Position numbers and translations under genes: made by a program. Positions 1 to 8,872 of a stretch of DNA of 64,000 nucleotides are shown here, piece after piece. How positions within the stretch are numbered: the stretch's first letter is position 1; every line of letters starts with the position of its first letter. The stretch comes from Syntrophaceticus sp050949745 (GTDB taxonomy: Bacteria; Bacillota; DSM-12270; Thermacetogeniales; Thermacetogeniaceae): positions 62,001-126,000 of the forward strand of contig JBMNGF010000018.1 of the NCBI GenBank assembly GCA_050949745.1. The letters are read 5' to 3'. The notes under the pieces were generated by a model that searched no databases, was not told the DNA's origin, and worked only from the letters and a program-made list of their open reading frames with translations.

Positions 1-306
1 ACAGCCATGCTTCTTAGAACCCTTAAAGATACAAGCGGCAGTTATCTGTGGAATTCTTCAGATAACACCATCTTCGGAAAGCCTGTAGTTACCTCTCCAT
101 ATATGCCTACAGTATCAGCAGGAGCAAAAAGCATAGTATTCGGAGATTTATCTTATTACTGGCTGATTGAGCGTCAACCAATAACAATAAAAAAATTAAG
201 TGAGTTATATGCATTGCAAGGACAAATTGGATTTTCTGCTTACGAGAGATTGGATGGCAAGCTAATTCAACCGGATGCTCTGAAAATATTACAAATAAAA
301 GCTTAA
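1..306 (+). CDS. Phage major capsid protein, HK97 type, C-terminal fragment (cut by window edge)
   Basis: The reading frame is open from base 1 and ends at TAA 304-306, so only the last ~101 residues are present. The visible part resembles the C-terminal half of HK97-fold major capsid proteins: a GSYLW motif, then FGKPVVTSPYMP, then a segment giving GDLSYYWLIERQPI, and an end with a YERLDGKLIQPDALKIL pattern. These proteins build phage heads. No other head or tail gene follows; the next genes belong to a transposon or integrase module, so this is probably the edge of a degenerate prophage or of an element that swallowed phage DNA. Family call is fairly sure; whether the gene is intact cannot be seen. 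Confidence 0.72.
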   Translation, partial: TAMLLRTLKDTSGSYLWNSSDNTIFGKPVVTSPYMPTVSAGAKSIVFGDLSYYWLIERQPITIKKLSELYALQGQIGFSAYERLDGKLIQPDALKILQIKA

Positions 307-381
307 ATAATGGATTAGGCACTGAGTCATCAATTCTGCTCAGTGCCAGTTCCTTCAAAACATCGGACAGGAGGTCAAGAT

Positions 382-585
382 ATGGAAAACCAAATTAACA
401 GCCGCACAACCAAATCCGATATCGGAGGTACGGTCTATGTGGTGGAATCACGAATAAGTGATTCAGCAAAGGAAAGTGCATATTCCAAGCTGAAACGACT
501 GATTACAGTCAACGCAAAAAGCCTTTCAAAGTTATCAGATAGTTCATATAAACCCACGGAATTCAACTCGACTTCTTCAAGGTAG
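382..585 (+). CDS. TnpW-like small transposon-encoded protein
   Basis: 67 residues. I chose the ATG at 382 because AGGAGGT lies at 369-375, six bases upstream; an upstream in-frame ATG at 343 has no such site. The core, IGGTVYVVESRI followed by SAKESAYSKLKRLI, matches the pattern I remember for TnpW proteins of clostridial transposons and conjugative elements (IGNTTY...KET...KI.RLI). TnpW has no proven function but is usually encoded near the large serine recombinase TnpX, as here (recombinase start 58 bp downstream). Family membership is likely but based on a short motif. Confidence 0.6.
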   Translation: MENQINSRTTKSDIGGTVYVVESRISDSAKESAYSKLKRLITVNAKSLSKLSDSSYKPTEFNSTSSR

Positions 586-642
586 TACGGTAGTATACAT
601 AGTGCTAAACCGCTTGAAGACTGTCGGAAATGGAGGATAAAA

Positions 643-2295
643 ATGAATAGACAGTCAACATTTAGCACTATACGTAAATCAACATTAGCATTTGAAGAAG
701 CAAAAATTACTGCCCTGTACTGCAGGCTTTCACGTGATGATGAGCTTGCAGGAGACAGCAACAGTATAGTAAACCAGAAGGCAATTCTAAAAAAATATGC
801 TGAAGACAACGGTTTTCGCAACATCGAATTTTATGTGGATGATGGGGTCAGCGGTACAACTTTTGATAGACCAGACTTTAACCGCATGATTGCAGATGTA
901 GAGTCCGGTAGAATCGGAACGATTATCATCAAGGATATGTCCCGTTTCGGCAGGGATTACCTTAAAGTAGGTTATTATACCGAGATTATGTTTCCTGAAG
1001 CAGATGTACGATTCATTGCTATTAACAACGGTATTGATAGTGCAAACCAAGCAGACAGTGACTTTACACCGTTTCTTAACATTATTAATGAATGGTACGC
1101 TAAGGATACTAGCAAGAAAATCCGTGCTGTGTTCAAATCCAAGGGACAGTCAGGCAAGCCACTCTGCACCAATCCACCTTACGGTTATATTAAAGACCCT
1201 AAAGACAAGTTGCACTGGATTATAGATGAGAAAGCCGCCGAAATGGTCAGAGATATTTTCCGACTGTGCATGGCTGGCTTTGGACCCACGCAGATAGCAA
1301 AGCAACTTGAAAAGCGATGCATTGATACACCTACGGTTCATCTTCGCAAAATGGGTATTAACACTCCAGCAAGACCACCTGAAAACCCATATGCTTGGTC
1401 GGCTCGTACCGTAGCAGATATTCTGGCTAAAATGGAATATCTAGGTCACACGGTAAATTTCAAGACTTCTAAAAAGTCATATAAGAGCAAAGTCAAGATA
1501 TTGAACAATCCAGAAGATTGGCTGGTTTTCAAAAATACCCATGAAGCAATTATTGATGAGGGCACTTGGGAAACAGTGCAGAAAATCAGAGATGGCAAGC
1601 GAAGACCATCGCGATTAGGTAAAATGGGAATGCTTTCTGGCATGATGTTTTGTGCCGACTGTGGAGCAAAGCTGTATCAGGTTAGAGGCAAGGGATGGAC
1701 ACACGATAAGGAATACTTCGTTTGTGCTACTTATCGCAAGAAAAAGGGTATGTGCAGTTCACATCAGATACGCAATGTTGTAGTGGAACAGCTTTTGCTA
1801 GAAGACTTAAGACGTGTAACCTCCTTTGCCAAAGACCATGAACAGGAATTCATCCGTATAGTTATGAATAATTCAGAAAAGGAACTTGCCAAAGAACTCC
1901 GCCAAAGTCAAAAGGAGTATGAACAAGCACAGACTCGCATTGCTGACATAGATAAAATCATTCGAAAGCTATATGAGGATAGTGTGATGGGCAAAATTCC
2001 CGAAGATCGTTTTTACAAGATGTCAGTTGAATATGAAGCCGAGCAGAAGGCTCTGGAAGAAAAGATAACTGAATTAAAACATACCATTGATACAGCAAAT
2101 GAACAGTCCCTCAATACCGACCGCTTTTTAGCACTGGTTAAAAAGTACACAGAAATTACAGAATTGGATGCAGAGATTATACGAGAGTTCATTGACAAAA
2201 TTATAGTATTTAAGGCTGAAAAGGTAGATGGCCGCAGAACTCAGCGGATTCAAATTTTTTATAACTGCATTGGCGCTATCGATTTACCAAAATAA
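643..2295 (+). CDS. Large serine recombinase (TnpX/phage-integrase type)
   Basis: 550 residues, normal for the family. It excises and inserts an element through a serine-linked DNA intermediate. The N-terminal resolvase domain (about 22-165) has ALYCRLSRDD with the catalytic serine at residue 30, plus the DDGVSGTTFDRPDF and DMSRFGRDYLKVGYY motifs. Next comes the recombinase domain (about 185-300; GKPLCTNPPYGY), then a zinc ribbon starting FCADCGAKLYQ with later cysteines, and a long charged coiled coil (about 390-480). The start is supported by TGGAGGA at 631-637. The gene sits at the edge of the mobile module: host-type genes begin after it, so an element end is expected between 2295 and 2551. 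Function is well supported; the element type (Tn4451-like or prophage) is not settled. Confidence 0.93.
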   Translation: MNRQSTFSTIRKSTLAFEEAKITALYCRLSRDDELAGDSNSIVNQKAILKKYAEDNGFRNIEFYVDDGVSGTTFDRPDFNRMIADVESGRIGTIIIKDMSRFGRDYLKVGYYTEIMFPEADVRFIAINNGIDSANQADSDFTPFLNIINEWYAKDTSKKIRAVFKSKGQSGKPLCTNPPYGYIKDPKDKLHWIIDEKAAEMVRDIFRLCMAGFGPTQIAKQLEKRCIDTPTVHLRKMGINTPARPPENPYAWSARTVADILAKMEYLGHTVNFKTSKKSYKSKVKILNNPEDWLVFKNTHEAIIDEGTWETVQKIRDGKRRPSRLGKMGMLSGMMFCADCGAKLYQVRGKGWTHDKEYFVCATYRKKKGMCSSHQIRNVVVEQLLLEDLRRVTSFAKDHEQEFIRIVMNNSEKELAKELRQSQKEYEQAQTRIADIDKIIRKLYEDSVMGKIPEDRFYKMSVEYEAEQKALEEKITELKHTIDTANEQSLNTDRFLALVKKYTEITELDAEIIREFIDKIIVFKAEKVDGRRTQRIQIFYNCIGAIDLPK

Positions 2296-2304
2296 ACGAA
2301 AAAA

Positions 2305-2340
2305 CGGCATAGCCGAATATCAACGACTATGCCGAATTTT
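2305..2340 (+). terminator. Rho-independent terminator after the serine recombinase
   Basis: Inverted repeat CGGCATAG (2305-2312) and CTATGCCG (2327-2334), 14-base loop, preceded by AAAA and followed by AATTTTTC. It lies 10 bp after the recombinase stop codon. The rest of 2341-2550 shows only a weak second hairpin near 2363-2400 with an internal T-run, and no gene. Confidence 0.7.
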
Positions 2341-2550
2341 TCAGGAATTATTAATCCCTATCTGACCGCTCCTAAGGGCTGTTTTTTTACTCAGCGGTAA
2401 TTTAGGACACCAAATATTTTTAAGTGTGTGCTGGTAAAAATGCAAAAAACCTTGCCTTACTTTAACGCTTCACCCGGTTGTTAATGGAGAAATTCCGCCA
2501 AGCAGGTAATCTTGTTGATTAAGTGGTACTGTAATATAGGGTGATAACCT

Positions 2551-3159
2551 GTGAAGGATAGTTTTTATACTATTAATAAAGCTGCGGTTGTTGAGATAGA
2601 AATCAAGCGGTCGAAGTTTATCGCTGCAGCATCTCCTGTAGATGATGAGGATGCTGCCTCTTCCTTTATTGAGCGGATAAAGGAAGAGCACAAACGGGCG
2701 ACCCATAATGTGTTTGCCTATCTGATCAATGAGCAGGTTATGCGTTGTAGTGATGATGGAGAACCTGCGGGAACTGCCGGAAAGCCGGTGTTGGAAGTTC
2801 TCAAAAAGCAAGACCTGGAGCGGACTGCTGTTGTGGTCACTCGCTACTTCGGTGGGATTAAGCTGGGTGCTGGGGGGTTGGTGCGGGCCTATAGTGATGC
2901 TGCTAAAAGGGTTGTTGACAGTGCAGGGATTGTGAAAAAGAGGCTGCACCAGGAGATTTTTGTGCGGGTTGACTATCAGTTCTTCGGCTCAGTCAAGCGG
3001 GAGCTGGAGATGGCTGGGGGAATGATTCAGGATATCAGATATGATGAGCAGGTGATGATCAGCTGTCTGCTGCCAGTGGGGGTGGATGTTTCCCAGCGGC
3101 TGAGTGGAATCACATCAGGGCAGGTGGAACAGAAACAGGGTGAGTTCTGCTATGTTTAG
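2551..3159 (+). CDS. YigZ/IMPACT family protein (UPF0029)
   Basis: 202 residues starting at GTG 2551. The N-terminal IMPACT domain shows KRSKFIAAASPV (about 19-30), the AYLINEQVMRCSDDGEPAGTAG region and VVVTRYFGGIKLGAGGLVRAY (split here in two named parts: VVVTRYFGG and GAGGLVRAY), all characteristic of bacterial YigZ/YvyE. The C-terminal ~70 residues form the DUF1949-type ferredoxin-like domain. Bacterial members are thought to interact with nucleic acid or translation factors; the eukaryotic relative IMPACT is a GCN2 regulator. It appears monocistronic and is probably a host gene next to the mobile element. The family is certain, the cellular role unknown. Confidence 0.9.
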   Translation: MKDSFYTINKAAVVEIEIKRSKFIAAASPVDDEDAASSFIERIKEEHKRATHNVFAYLINEQVMRCSDDGEPAGTAGKPVLEVLKKQDLERTAVVVTRYFGGIKLGAGGLVRAYSDAAKRVVDSAGIVKKRLHQEIFVRVDYQFFGSVKRELEMAGGMIQDIRYDEQVMISCLLPVGVDVSQRLSGITSGQVEQKQGEFCYV

Positions 3160-3172
3160 AGGACTCACCCTG
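3136..3172. terminator. Hairpin between convergent genes, possible bidirectional terminator
   Basis: A perfect 10-bp inverted repeat, CAGGGTGAGT (3136-3145) and ACTCACCCTG (3163-3172), overlaps the end of the YigZ-family gene and lies 23 bp beyond the end of the minus-strand permease gene. T-runs are weak on both sides (TTTCT on the minus strand), so termination is inferred from position and stem strength. Confidence 0.4.
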
Positions 3173-3194
3173 ATCTTTGGTGAAAAATAATATC

Positions 3195-5828
3195 TTACAG
3201 GTTTTCTTCTTTTAAGGCGTCGATGATATTGTCATCTTTCAGCTTGGAGCTGGCTTGCAGCATGGTGATAAAGATAATCAGGAATACACCGATTACACAG
3301 GCGATGGCCTCTTTCCACGGCAGGAAGAAAGTAAACTGAAACATATTGCCGAAGCTTTTATAAAGGAGCATGCTGATTAAGATACTGATCGGCAGTCCGT
3401 AGAGAAGTGCTTTCAGGCCGTAGAAAATGCATTCATAGTTGATCAGCTTATTAAAGCCCTTTGGGGTTAGTCCCACTGATTTAAGCATGGCGAATTCACT
3501 GCGGCGCAAGGCCACATTAGTGCTGATGGTGTTAAAGATATTGGTGACACCGATCAGGGTGATCAGGGTGAGGAAGCCATATAGAAAGATAGCGGCCACT
3601 GTATTTGAGCGCTGCATTCCCTGCCGATTGGCTTGCACATCATAAATAAAAAGGGAAGTTCCATCAGCATAGCCATCATAAATAGTGCGAATCCTGTCCG
3701 CCAGGGTGGTGCTGTCGGTTGAGCATATATATAGTTGAGGAGTCCCTTGTATATCTTGTAAGAGCTGTTCGAGTTCAGCAAACACTTCCTCTGACACAAT
3801 TATATTAGCTTCCCCAGGGTTAGCATAGGATACGCCGAGGGGAAGGGTATCAGTCACCGCGCTGACCTCCATTGAAAAACTTGCTGGTGAGGCTGCTGCC
3901 TCATCATATTGAAGCCCTGTCAGCTGGAGCTTTTCGCCAGCATTCATCTGCAGCGGCTCATACTCTACATATTCAGGAGTTTCTATAGTATTTTTATTAA
4001 CGAGAATACCCTTGAAGTTTTGGGGATCCTGAAAAGCTGTCCAATCAAGCCCCTTTTCTGAAGCGTATCTTTTAAATTCTGGTTCACCGACTGTGATGAT
4101 GTTAAAGTACCATTGATAATCACCGTCTTCATTCACATATAATATATTTTGGTCAAAATAATATTCTTCATTTTCGGAAGATATATTATGTTCAATATAA
4201 TTTTTTTTGATATAAGGGCCGAATTTGTCACGATCCAGCCATGTTTCGCAAAACATCATTTTGACAAGCGAGTATTCCTCCACACCCTCAAGAGAAGTAA
4301 CCTGCTGATAAAAACTATTTTCATCCTCTACAGATGCATTATTGATAACCACATTTATATCATAGGGTATATCCTGATAGTAAAGGTCCGCGCTTTTCAA
4401 CCCGTAGTTGGTAAAAGTGGAGATAGATATAAACAGAATGATGCTGATCATCAGGGAGATTACAGTGGCCCTGTAGCGGCGGCGGCTGCGTTTAAGGTTT
4501 TTTAAGGCCAGTTCTCCCTCAAACCCGAATAAAGAGCGGGTCAGTCTTGAGGTTTTTACTGTTTTTCCCTTGATGTTGATATCTTTACTCAGCCTGATCG
4601 CCTCGATAGGTGAAGTTGCGGAGGCTCTTTTGGCCGGGAGATAAGCGGAGAAGAGAATGATCAGGCCAACAAAGAGAATCGTGGCCAGGATAACGCTGGG
4701 AGAGATGACAAGCCGCAGAGCTACACCCTCACTGCTCATCATGTCGGACAGAATGCGGTTGACAACGGAAAGGGTGATGCCAATTCCGCCGATACCGGAG
4801 AGGATACCGATCGGTAGGCCTACTATACCCAGGAGTGCGCCTTCGAAAAATACGGCTTTTCGGATCTGCTCCGGTGTGGCACCGGTACTGGCCAGCATGC
4901 CGAACTGTTTTTTGCGTTCACTTACCGATATAGCGAATGAGTTGTAGATAACTATTATCGAACCGACTGCGATCAGGATGGCCAAAATGGCGGCAACAGA
5001 ATAGATCATTTTAATAGCAGAATCATTTTGGGTCAGCCCCATCCACTTTAAGAGTTCATTATTGTAGGCAAAGTCACTAATTCCGGCATTTTCGGCCATC
5101 TCAGGGATCTTATTATAGATATCCCGGGCGTTTTTTCCGAGAATAGATACATTGACCGGTTCATTCGGGGTTAGTGCGCCCTGTTCCAGATAGGTAACCA
5201 CTGTGAACCCAGGAATGTTGCTGAAATTTTCAAAATGGGGTTTGGCCATCAACCCGGTGATCGTATAGGTTTTTGTGTCAGTTGGTACAAATTGCTCTGT
5301 TTCTTCGTACGATAGATCATCTGATAATGGCTGCCCATCCTCAGCGATTCGTTCACCTAAATCGAAGGTAATCGTATCACCGATCTGATAATCCCCGCCG
5401 CCGTGTTGTAAAATTTCCTCTGAAAGCAGTATTTCACCGGCTTTTTCCGGAAAGCGTCCCGCGGTAAGATTAACAGGCATATGCTGAAAAGCTGCAGCAT
5501 CATATTCTTTAACAAAGAAATAGGGCTTTTTTTCAAAAGCTGACTCCTCAAAACGAGCAAATCCCAGATCTCTGCTTAGCATAGCTGTTTTTGTGTATGC
5601 ATTATCAGTGATGTATTTAGTCTGGTCAGGTTTTACATCGTGAAAAGTGGCATGAAAATTCCCATCGGTTCTGATGGCTCTCTGCACAAAAAGATCTTGG
5701 AAACTAGCAGCAAGAGAAAAGGTGCCACAGATCATCGCTGCAGAGAGAATAATTCCGATGATGGTGACGATGGTGCGCTTGCGGTTCAGTTTCAGGCTGC
5801 GCAGTGTGAGTGTGTTTAGGATGTTCAC
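3195..5828 (-). CDS. ABC transporter permease with two FtsX modules (MacB/efflux type)
   Basis: 877 residues. It has an N-terminal membrane anchor (about 17-40), a large extracytoplasmic domain (about 40-265), a three-helix FtsX block (about 270-400, with SERKKQFGMLASTGATPEQI between helices), a further helix after RRRYRATVISL (about 455-475), a second large external domain and a second FtsX block (about 750-870, with ALRRSEFAMLKSVGLTPKGF). This 2x(MacB-PCD + FtsX) layout is typical of exporters or mechanotransmission permeases in Gram-positive bacteria that handle peptides, antibiotics or lipids. It overlaps the ATPase gene by 4 bp and is surely cotranscribed with it. The neighbouring two-component system suggests stress or peptide sensing. 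Substrate unknown. Confidence 0.9.
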   Translation of the reverse strand: MNILNTLTLRSLKLNRKRTIVTIIGIILSAAMICGTFSLAASFQDLFVQRAIRTDGNFHATFHDVKPDQTKYITDNAYTKTAMLSRDLGFARFEESAFEKKPYFFVKEYDAAAFQHMPVNLTAGRFPEKAGEILLSEEILQHGGGDYQIGDTITFDLGERIAEDGQPLSDDLSYEETEQFVPTDTKTYTITGLMAKPHFENFSNIPGFTVVTYLEQGALTPNEPVNVSILGKNARDIYNKIPEMAENAGISDFAYNNELLKWMGLTQNDSAIKMIYSVAAILAILIAVGSIIVIYNSFAISVSERKKQFGMLASTGATPEQIRKAVFFEGALLGIVGLPIGILSGIGGIGITLSVVNRILSDMMSSEGVALRLVISPSVILATILFVGLIILFSAYLPAKRASATSPIEAIRLSKDINIKGKTVKTSRLTRSLFGFEGELALKNLKRSRRRYRATVISLMISIILFISISTFTNYGLKSADLYYQDIPYDINVVINNASVEDENSFYQQVTSLEGVEEYSLVKMMFCETWLDRDKFGPYIKKNYIEHNISSENEEYYFDQNILYVNEDGDYQWYFNIITVGEPEFKRYASEKGLDWTAFQDPQNFKGILVNKNTIETPEYVEYEPLQMNAGEKLQLTGLQYDEAAASPASFSMEVSAVTDTLPLGVSYANPGEANIIVSEEVFAELEQLLQDIQGTPQLYICSTDSTTLADRIRTIYDGYADGTSLFIYDVQANRQGMQRSNTVAAIFLYGFLTLITLIGVTNIFNTISTNVALRRSEFAMLKSVGLTPKGFNKLINYECIFYGLKALLYGLPISILISMLLYKSFGNMFQFTFFLPWKEAIACVIGVFLIIFITMLQASSKLKDDNIIDALKEENL

Positions 5829-6508
5829 GGCCTGATCACCTCATCTTTGACAATACGCCCGTCTGCCAAGGTGAGCATGCGGTCAGCCTGCAGGGCTATT
5901 CCCTGGTCATGGGTGATCATGATCAGGGTTTGCTGATAGCGCTTGTTGGATAGTTTGAGCAGATCGATGATCTCCTGGGAGTTTTTGCTGTCCAGGTTTC
6001 CTGTGGGTTCATCAGCCAGGACGATGGCTGGGCGGTTGATCAAGGAGCGGCCGATGGAAACTCTCTGCTGCTCACCGCCGGAGAGTTCATTGGGCAGGTG
6101 GCCAATTCTGTCTGCCAGGTCAAGTGTGTCAAGCAGTTCATTTAGAAAGCTTTGGTCTATTTTCCTCTCATCCAGCAGCAGAGGCAGGGTGATATTCTCT
6201 TCTACATTTAAGATGGGGAGCAGGTTGTAAAACTGGTAAATGAGGCCAACCTGCCGGCGCCTGAAGATGGCCAGATTGGTTTCACTGAGCTGATAGATGT
6301 CTGTGTCCTCGATAAAGACCTTGCCTGCGGTGGGACGGTCAACTCCACCTATCATATGCAGCAGAGTGGATTTACCTGAGCCGGAGGCCCCGATAATAGC
6401 CACAAATTCCCCTCTTTTTACACTAAAGGAGACATCATCCACCGCTTTTACCTGTGTGGCACCGCTGCCATATATTTTGGACAGATTCTCTACCCTGAGT
6501 ATTTCCAT
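5825..6508 (-). CDS. ABC transporter ATP-binding protein (MacB/LolD type)
   Basis: 227 residues, a single ATPase domain. Walker A is GASGSGKST (about 40-48), the Q-loop lies in GLIYQFYNLLP, the signature is LSGGEQQRVSIGRSL, Walker B is IVLADEPTGNLDSKNS and the switch histidine is in MITHDQ. The GEQQRV signature and PTGNLD Walker B are hallmarks of the MacB/LolD/BceA class that partners with FtsX permeases. The ATG is preceded on the minus strand by AAGGGG. It is the first gene of a two-gene unit with the permease, 157 bp downstream of the histidine kinase gene. It powers the permease by ATP hydrolysis at the cytoplasmic face. Confidence 0.93.
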   Translation of the reverse strand: MEILRVENLSKIYGSGATQVKAVDDVSFSVKRGEFVAIIGASGSGKSTLLHMIGGVDRPTAGKVFIEDTDIYQLSETNLAIFRRRQVGLIYQFYNLLPILNVEENITLPLLLDERKIDQSFLNELLDTLDLADRIGHLPNELSGGEQQRVSIGRSLINRPAIVLADEPTGNLDSKNSQEIIDLLKLSNKRYQQTLIMITHDQGIALQADRMLTLADGRIVKDEVIRP

Positions 6509-6555
6509 AAAACAAAACCCCTTTTATTTTGATAATTAGATTGTATCTGTCCAAT

Positions 6556-6594
6556 GTGACTCTGTGGTGACAATAAAGGTGACAGTTTCGTCAC
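6556..6594 (-). promoter_or_regulatory. Array of GTGAC half-sites upstream of the ABC transporter, candidate response-regulator site
   Basis: On the plus strand GTGAC occurs at 6556, 6567 and 6579 (steps of 11 and 12 bp), followed by the inverted GTCAC at 6590. The array lies between the end of the histidine kinase gene and the start of the minus-strand ATPase gene. OmpR-family regulators typically bind direct repeats spaced about one helical turn, so this is a plausible target of the adjacent regulator. Inference from spacing only. Confidence 0.4.
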
Positions 6595-6665
6595 ATTGCT
6601 ATTATTTTGTATTAGATTGAATCCGATCGCTTAATGAATGGAGTTTCGCTGTGCCGGCACTGTTG

Positions 6666-7910
6666 TCAGGTTAAGCTTTTGTAGAATTTAATTGTAAATT
6701 TTGAACCCCTATCCTTTTCACTCTTAACAGTAATATCTCCACCCTGTTTGGCGATAATTTTCTGAGCCATGGCTAAGCCGATGCCGATATGGCCTTCAGG
6801 GGAGTTTTTGCCTTTATAGAAGCGGTTGAAGATATAGGGGAGCTCATCCTGGTCGATCCCTGGGCCGCTGTCTGCTATGGTAATTACTGTATAAAGAGGG
6901 TTCTCCTCAAAGGAAATGGTCAGCTCTCCTTGATCAGGGGTGTGTTCAATACAATTCTTTAAAATATTGATCAAGGCCTCACTGCTCCAGTTGAAATCGC
7001 CTATGAATTTGACTTTTTTCTCACCTTTTATATAAACCTGCAGCATTTTGATATCCAGGGGGATGCTTAAATGTTCCAGGGCTTTATCTACCAGGGAATT
7101 GACATAGACATCATTCTTTTTCATGGTTATAGTACCGGCGTCAAGTTTAGAGAGTTTGAGCAGTGAGGTCACCAGCCACTCTATCCGCTGCAACTGTGAC
7201 CTCATCCGGTCTAGAAACATCTCTTTGTCGTGTTCTGAAGGGTTATCAGAGAGCAGATCATTTAAAACAAAGAGAGAGGTCAAGGGTGTTTTCAGCTGGT
7301 GTGATATATCGGCGATGGAGTCAGCGAGGATGACTTTATCATTCTGTAGGGCTGTGGCCTGTCTTTTAAGCATTGTGGTAATTTTATAGATTTCATTTTT
7401 CAGGATCCCGAGATCCCCCTCATGATTATCCCGAATATCGAGGGAATAGTCACCTTCATTGATTTTTCCGGCGTATTGGGTGATCTCCCTGATCTGGCCG
7501 TACTGTTTTTTGAGAAACGCTAGAACTGTCAGAATACAAGCAGTGCAGGCTAAAATAACCAATAAAAGATACATAGATAAGTTGTAGTGGTAATAGTTTT
7601 GCAGCAAAGGGGTTTCCAGTAAGATGCTTTCGCTATGAATTCCGTATTTTGATAGGATGTCATTTCCCCTTTGTACAGCAACATTATCCTTTTGCATGAT
7701 CTGCTTGATCACATCCTGTTCTGCCTCTGGATATTTTTCCGCCACTGCACCGATGGTCGCTGCCTGGTTATTGACAATAGCCTGTTTTAAATGATGCCTG
7801 CCGGCCAGGCTGAACAGGATGGCGATGATCAATAATCCGGCCAGCAGGAGGGCAAATAGGGTGAACAATCTGTTTGCTTCAGGGTTGCTGGTGAGTTTTA
7901 TCTCAATCAC
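6666..7910 (-). CDS. Sensor histidine kinase
   Basis: 414 residues, in the membrane. TM1 about 15-36, an external loop of ~75 residues, TM2 about 112-133, a HAMP linker (about 135-190), then the dimerisation/phosphoacceptor domain with DISHQLKTPLTSL (His204) and an HATPase domain with N box around ILKNCIEHT, G1 DSGPGIDQDE, F box YIFNRFYKG and G2 GIGLAMAQKI. It overlaps the response regulator gene by 8 bp. The external loop is much larger than in BceS-type intramembrane sensors, so it probably binds a ligand directly. It should phosphorylate the adjacent OmpR-type regulator and through it control the downstream ABC transporter. Confidence 0.92.
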   Translation of the reverse strand: MIEIKLTSNPEANRLFTLFALLLAGLLIIAILFSLAGRHHLKQAIVNNQAATIGAVAEKYPEAEQDVIKQIMQKDNVAVQRGNDILSKYGIHSESILLETPLLQNYYHYNLSMYLLLVILACTACILTVLAFLKKQYGQIREITQYAGKINEGDYSLDIRDNHEGDLGILKNEIYKITTMLKRQATALQNDKVILADSIADISHQLKTPLTSLFVLNDLLSDNPSEHDKEMFLDRMRSQLQRIEWLVTSLLKLSKLDAGTITMKKNDVYVNSLVDKALEHLSIPLDIKMLQVYIKGEKKVKFIGDFNWSSEALINILKNCIEHTPDQGELTISFEENPLYTVITIADSGPGIDQDELPYIFNRFYKGKNSPEGHIGIGLAMAQKIIAKQGGDITVKSEKDRGSKFTIKFYKSLT

Positions 7911-8583
7911 CTACCTTATAGCCTAAACCGCGGATGGTTTTGATGATCTTAGGTTCCCGGGGATCATCCTCGATTTTTTCACGCAGCCGCTTGATATAGA
8001 CTGTGAGGGTATTATCATTGACGAATTCGCCGGCTGTATCCCAAATATACTCTAAAATTTGCTTGCGGGTGAGTAGTTGCCCTTTGTTGCGGGCTAGAGT
8101 GAGCAGCAGTTTATATTCCAGGGCGGTCAGCCAGACAAGCTGATTGTTCTTGTAAACCTTTGCTTCTGCTGGGTTGATTCTGATATCACCCAGGTTGATT
8201 TCTGTTTTAGTGTCAGGCTGTCTGCTGTATCTGCGCAGAACACTATTAATCCTTGAAATCAGTTCTCTCAATCTGAACGGTTTGGTGATATAATCATCTG
8301 CTCCTAGGTCCAGGCCCATGACAGTATTTGCTTCATCATCATTAACTGTGAGAAAGATGACAGGTGTATCCAATTTTTCCCTGACCAGTTTGCATAATTC
8401 AAAGCCACTGCCATCCGGAAGATTTACATCTAGGATGATCAGCAAAAAAACCTGTTCAAGGATCATATCTTTGGCGCTGTGGAAGTCATAACAAACATGG
8501 GTGGAAAAGCCTTCCTTGTTTAAGGCGTACTCGATGCCCATAGCAATGGTTTTATCATCTTCGACGACCAATATCTCGTTCAT
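7903..8583 (-). CDS. OmpR-family response regulator
   Basis: 226 residues from the ATG at 8583, chosen because AAGGAAGGG precedes it and because translation then begins exactly at the receiver domain (MNEILVVEDD). The receiver (1-115) has the acidic pocket EDD at 8-10, phosphoacceptor Asp52 in ILDVNLPDG and Lys101 in YITKPFRL. The C-terminal winged helix (about 130-225) has the LTALEYKLLLTLARN and VYIKRLREKIEDD patterns and ends in TIRGLGYKVGD. First gene of the two-component pair. Its likely targets are its own promoter (TTAACA repeats at 8627-8642) and the ABC unit (GTGAC array at 6556-6594). Confidence 0.93.
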   Translation of the reverse strand: MNEILVVEDDKTIAMGIEYALNKEGFSTHVCYDFHSAKDMILEQVFLLIILDVNLPDGSGFELCKLVREKLDTPVIFLTVNDDEANTVMGLDLGADDYITKPFRLRELISRINSVLRRYSRQPDTKTEINLGDIRINPAEAKVYKNNQLVWLTALEYKLLLTLARNKGQLLTRKQILEYIWDTAGEFVNDNTLTVYIKRLREKIEDDPREPKIIKTIRGLGYKVGD

Positions 8584-8626
8584 AGGATCCCTTCCTTTTC
8601 CTTTTGAATCACAAAGGACTATTGCA

Positions 8627-8642
8627 TTAACATTCCTTAACA
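8627..8642 (-). promoter_or_regulatory. Direct repeat upstream of the response regulator, candidate autoregulatory site
   Basis: TTAACA occurs at 8627-8632 and 8637-8642 (TGTTAA on the minus strand, period 10 bp), 45-60 bp upstream of the regulator start. A one-turn direct repeat fits OmpR-family binding. The half-site differs from the GTGAC array near the transporter, so common recognition is unproven. Confidence 0.3.
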
Positions 8643-8872
8643 ATACTATAACGCATTCCAGGAGGTGCTGGGCCATCGCAGGGAAGTTTATCCTGATGGA
8701 ACCGTCCATCCGCGCTTCTCCGGGCGTCCCTCCGCGCGACTCCCTCCGTATCTTCTAACTAGTAATTTTAAAAAGATTTAGTTAATCCTGCAAAATTTAT
8801 GTTTCTTCGGCAGGATTATCGGGTTGTTTTGTCTAATGAGTATGAGTAATTATGGAATGTGAATAATTTAAT

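Noticed and set aside
3195..8583. Bacitracin-resistance type BceRS-BceAB module
   Set aside because: The sensor has a ~75-residue external loop and the permease has two FtsX blocks with two large external domains. Bce systems have an intramembrane sensor and one large loop.
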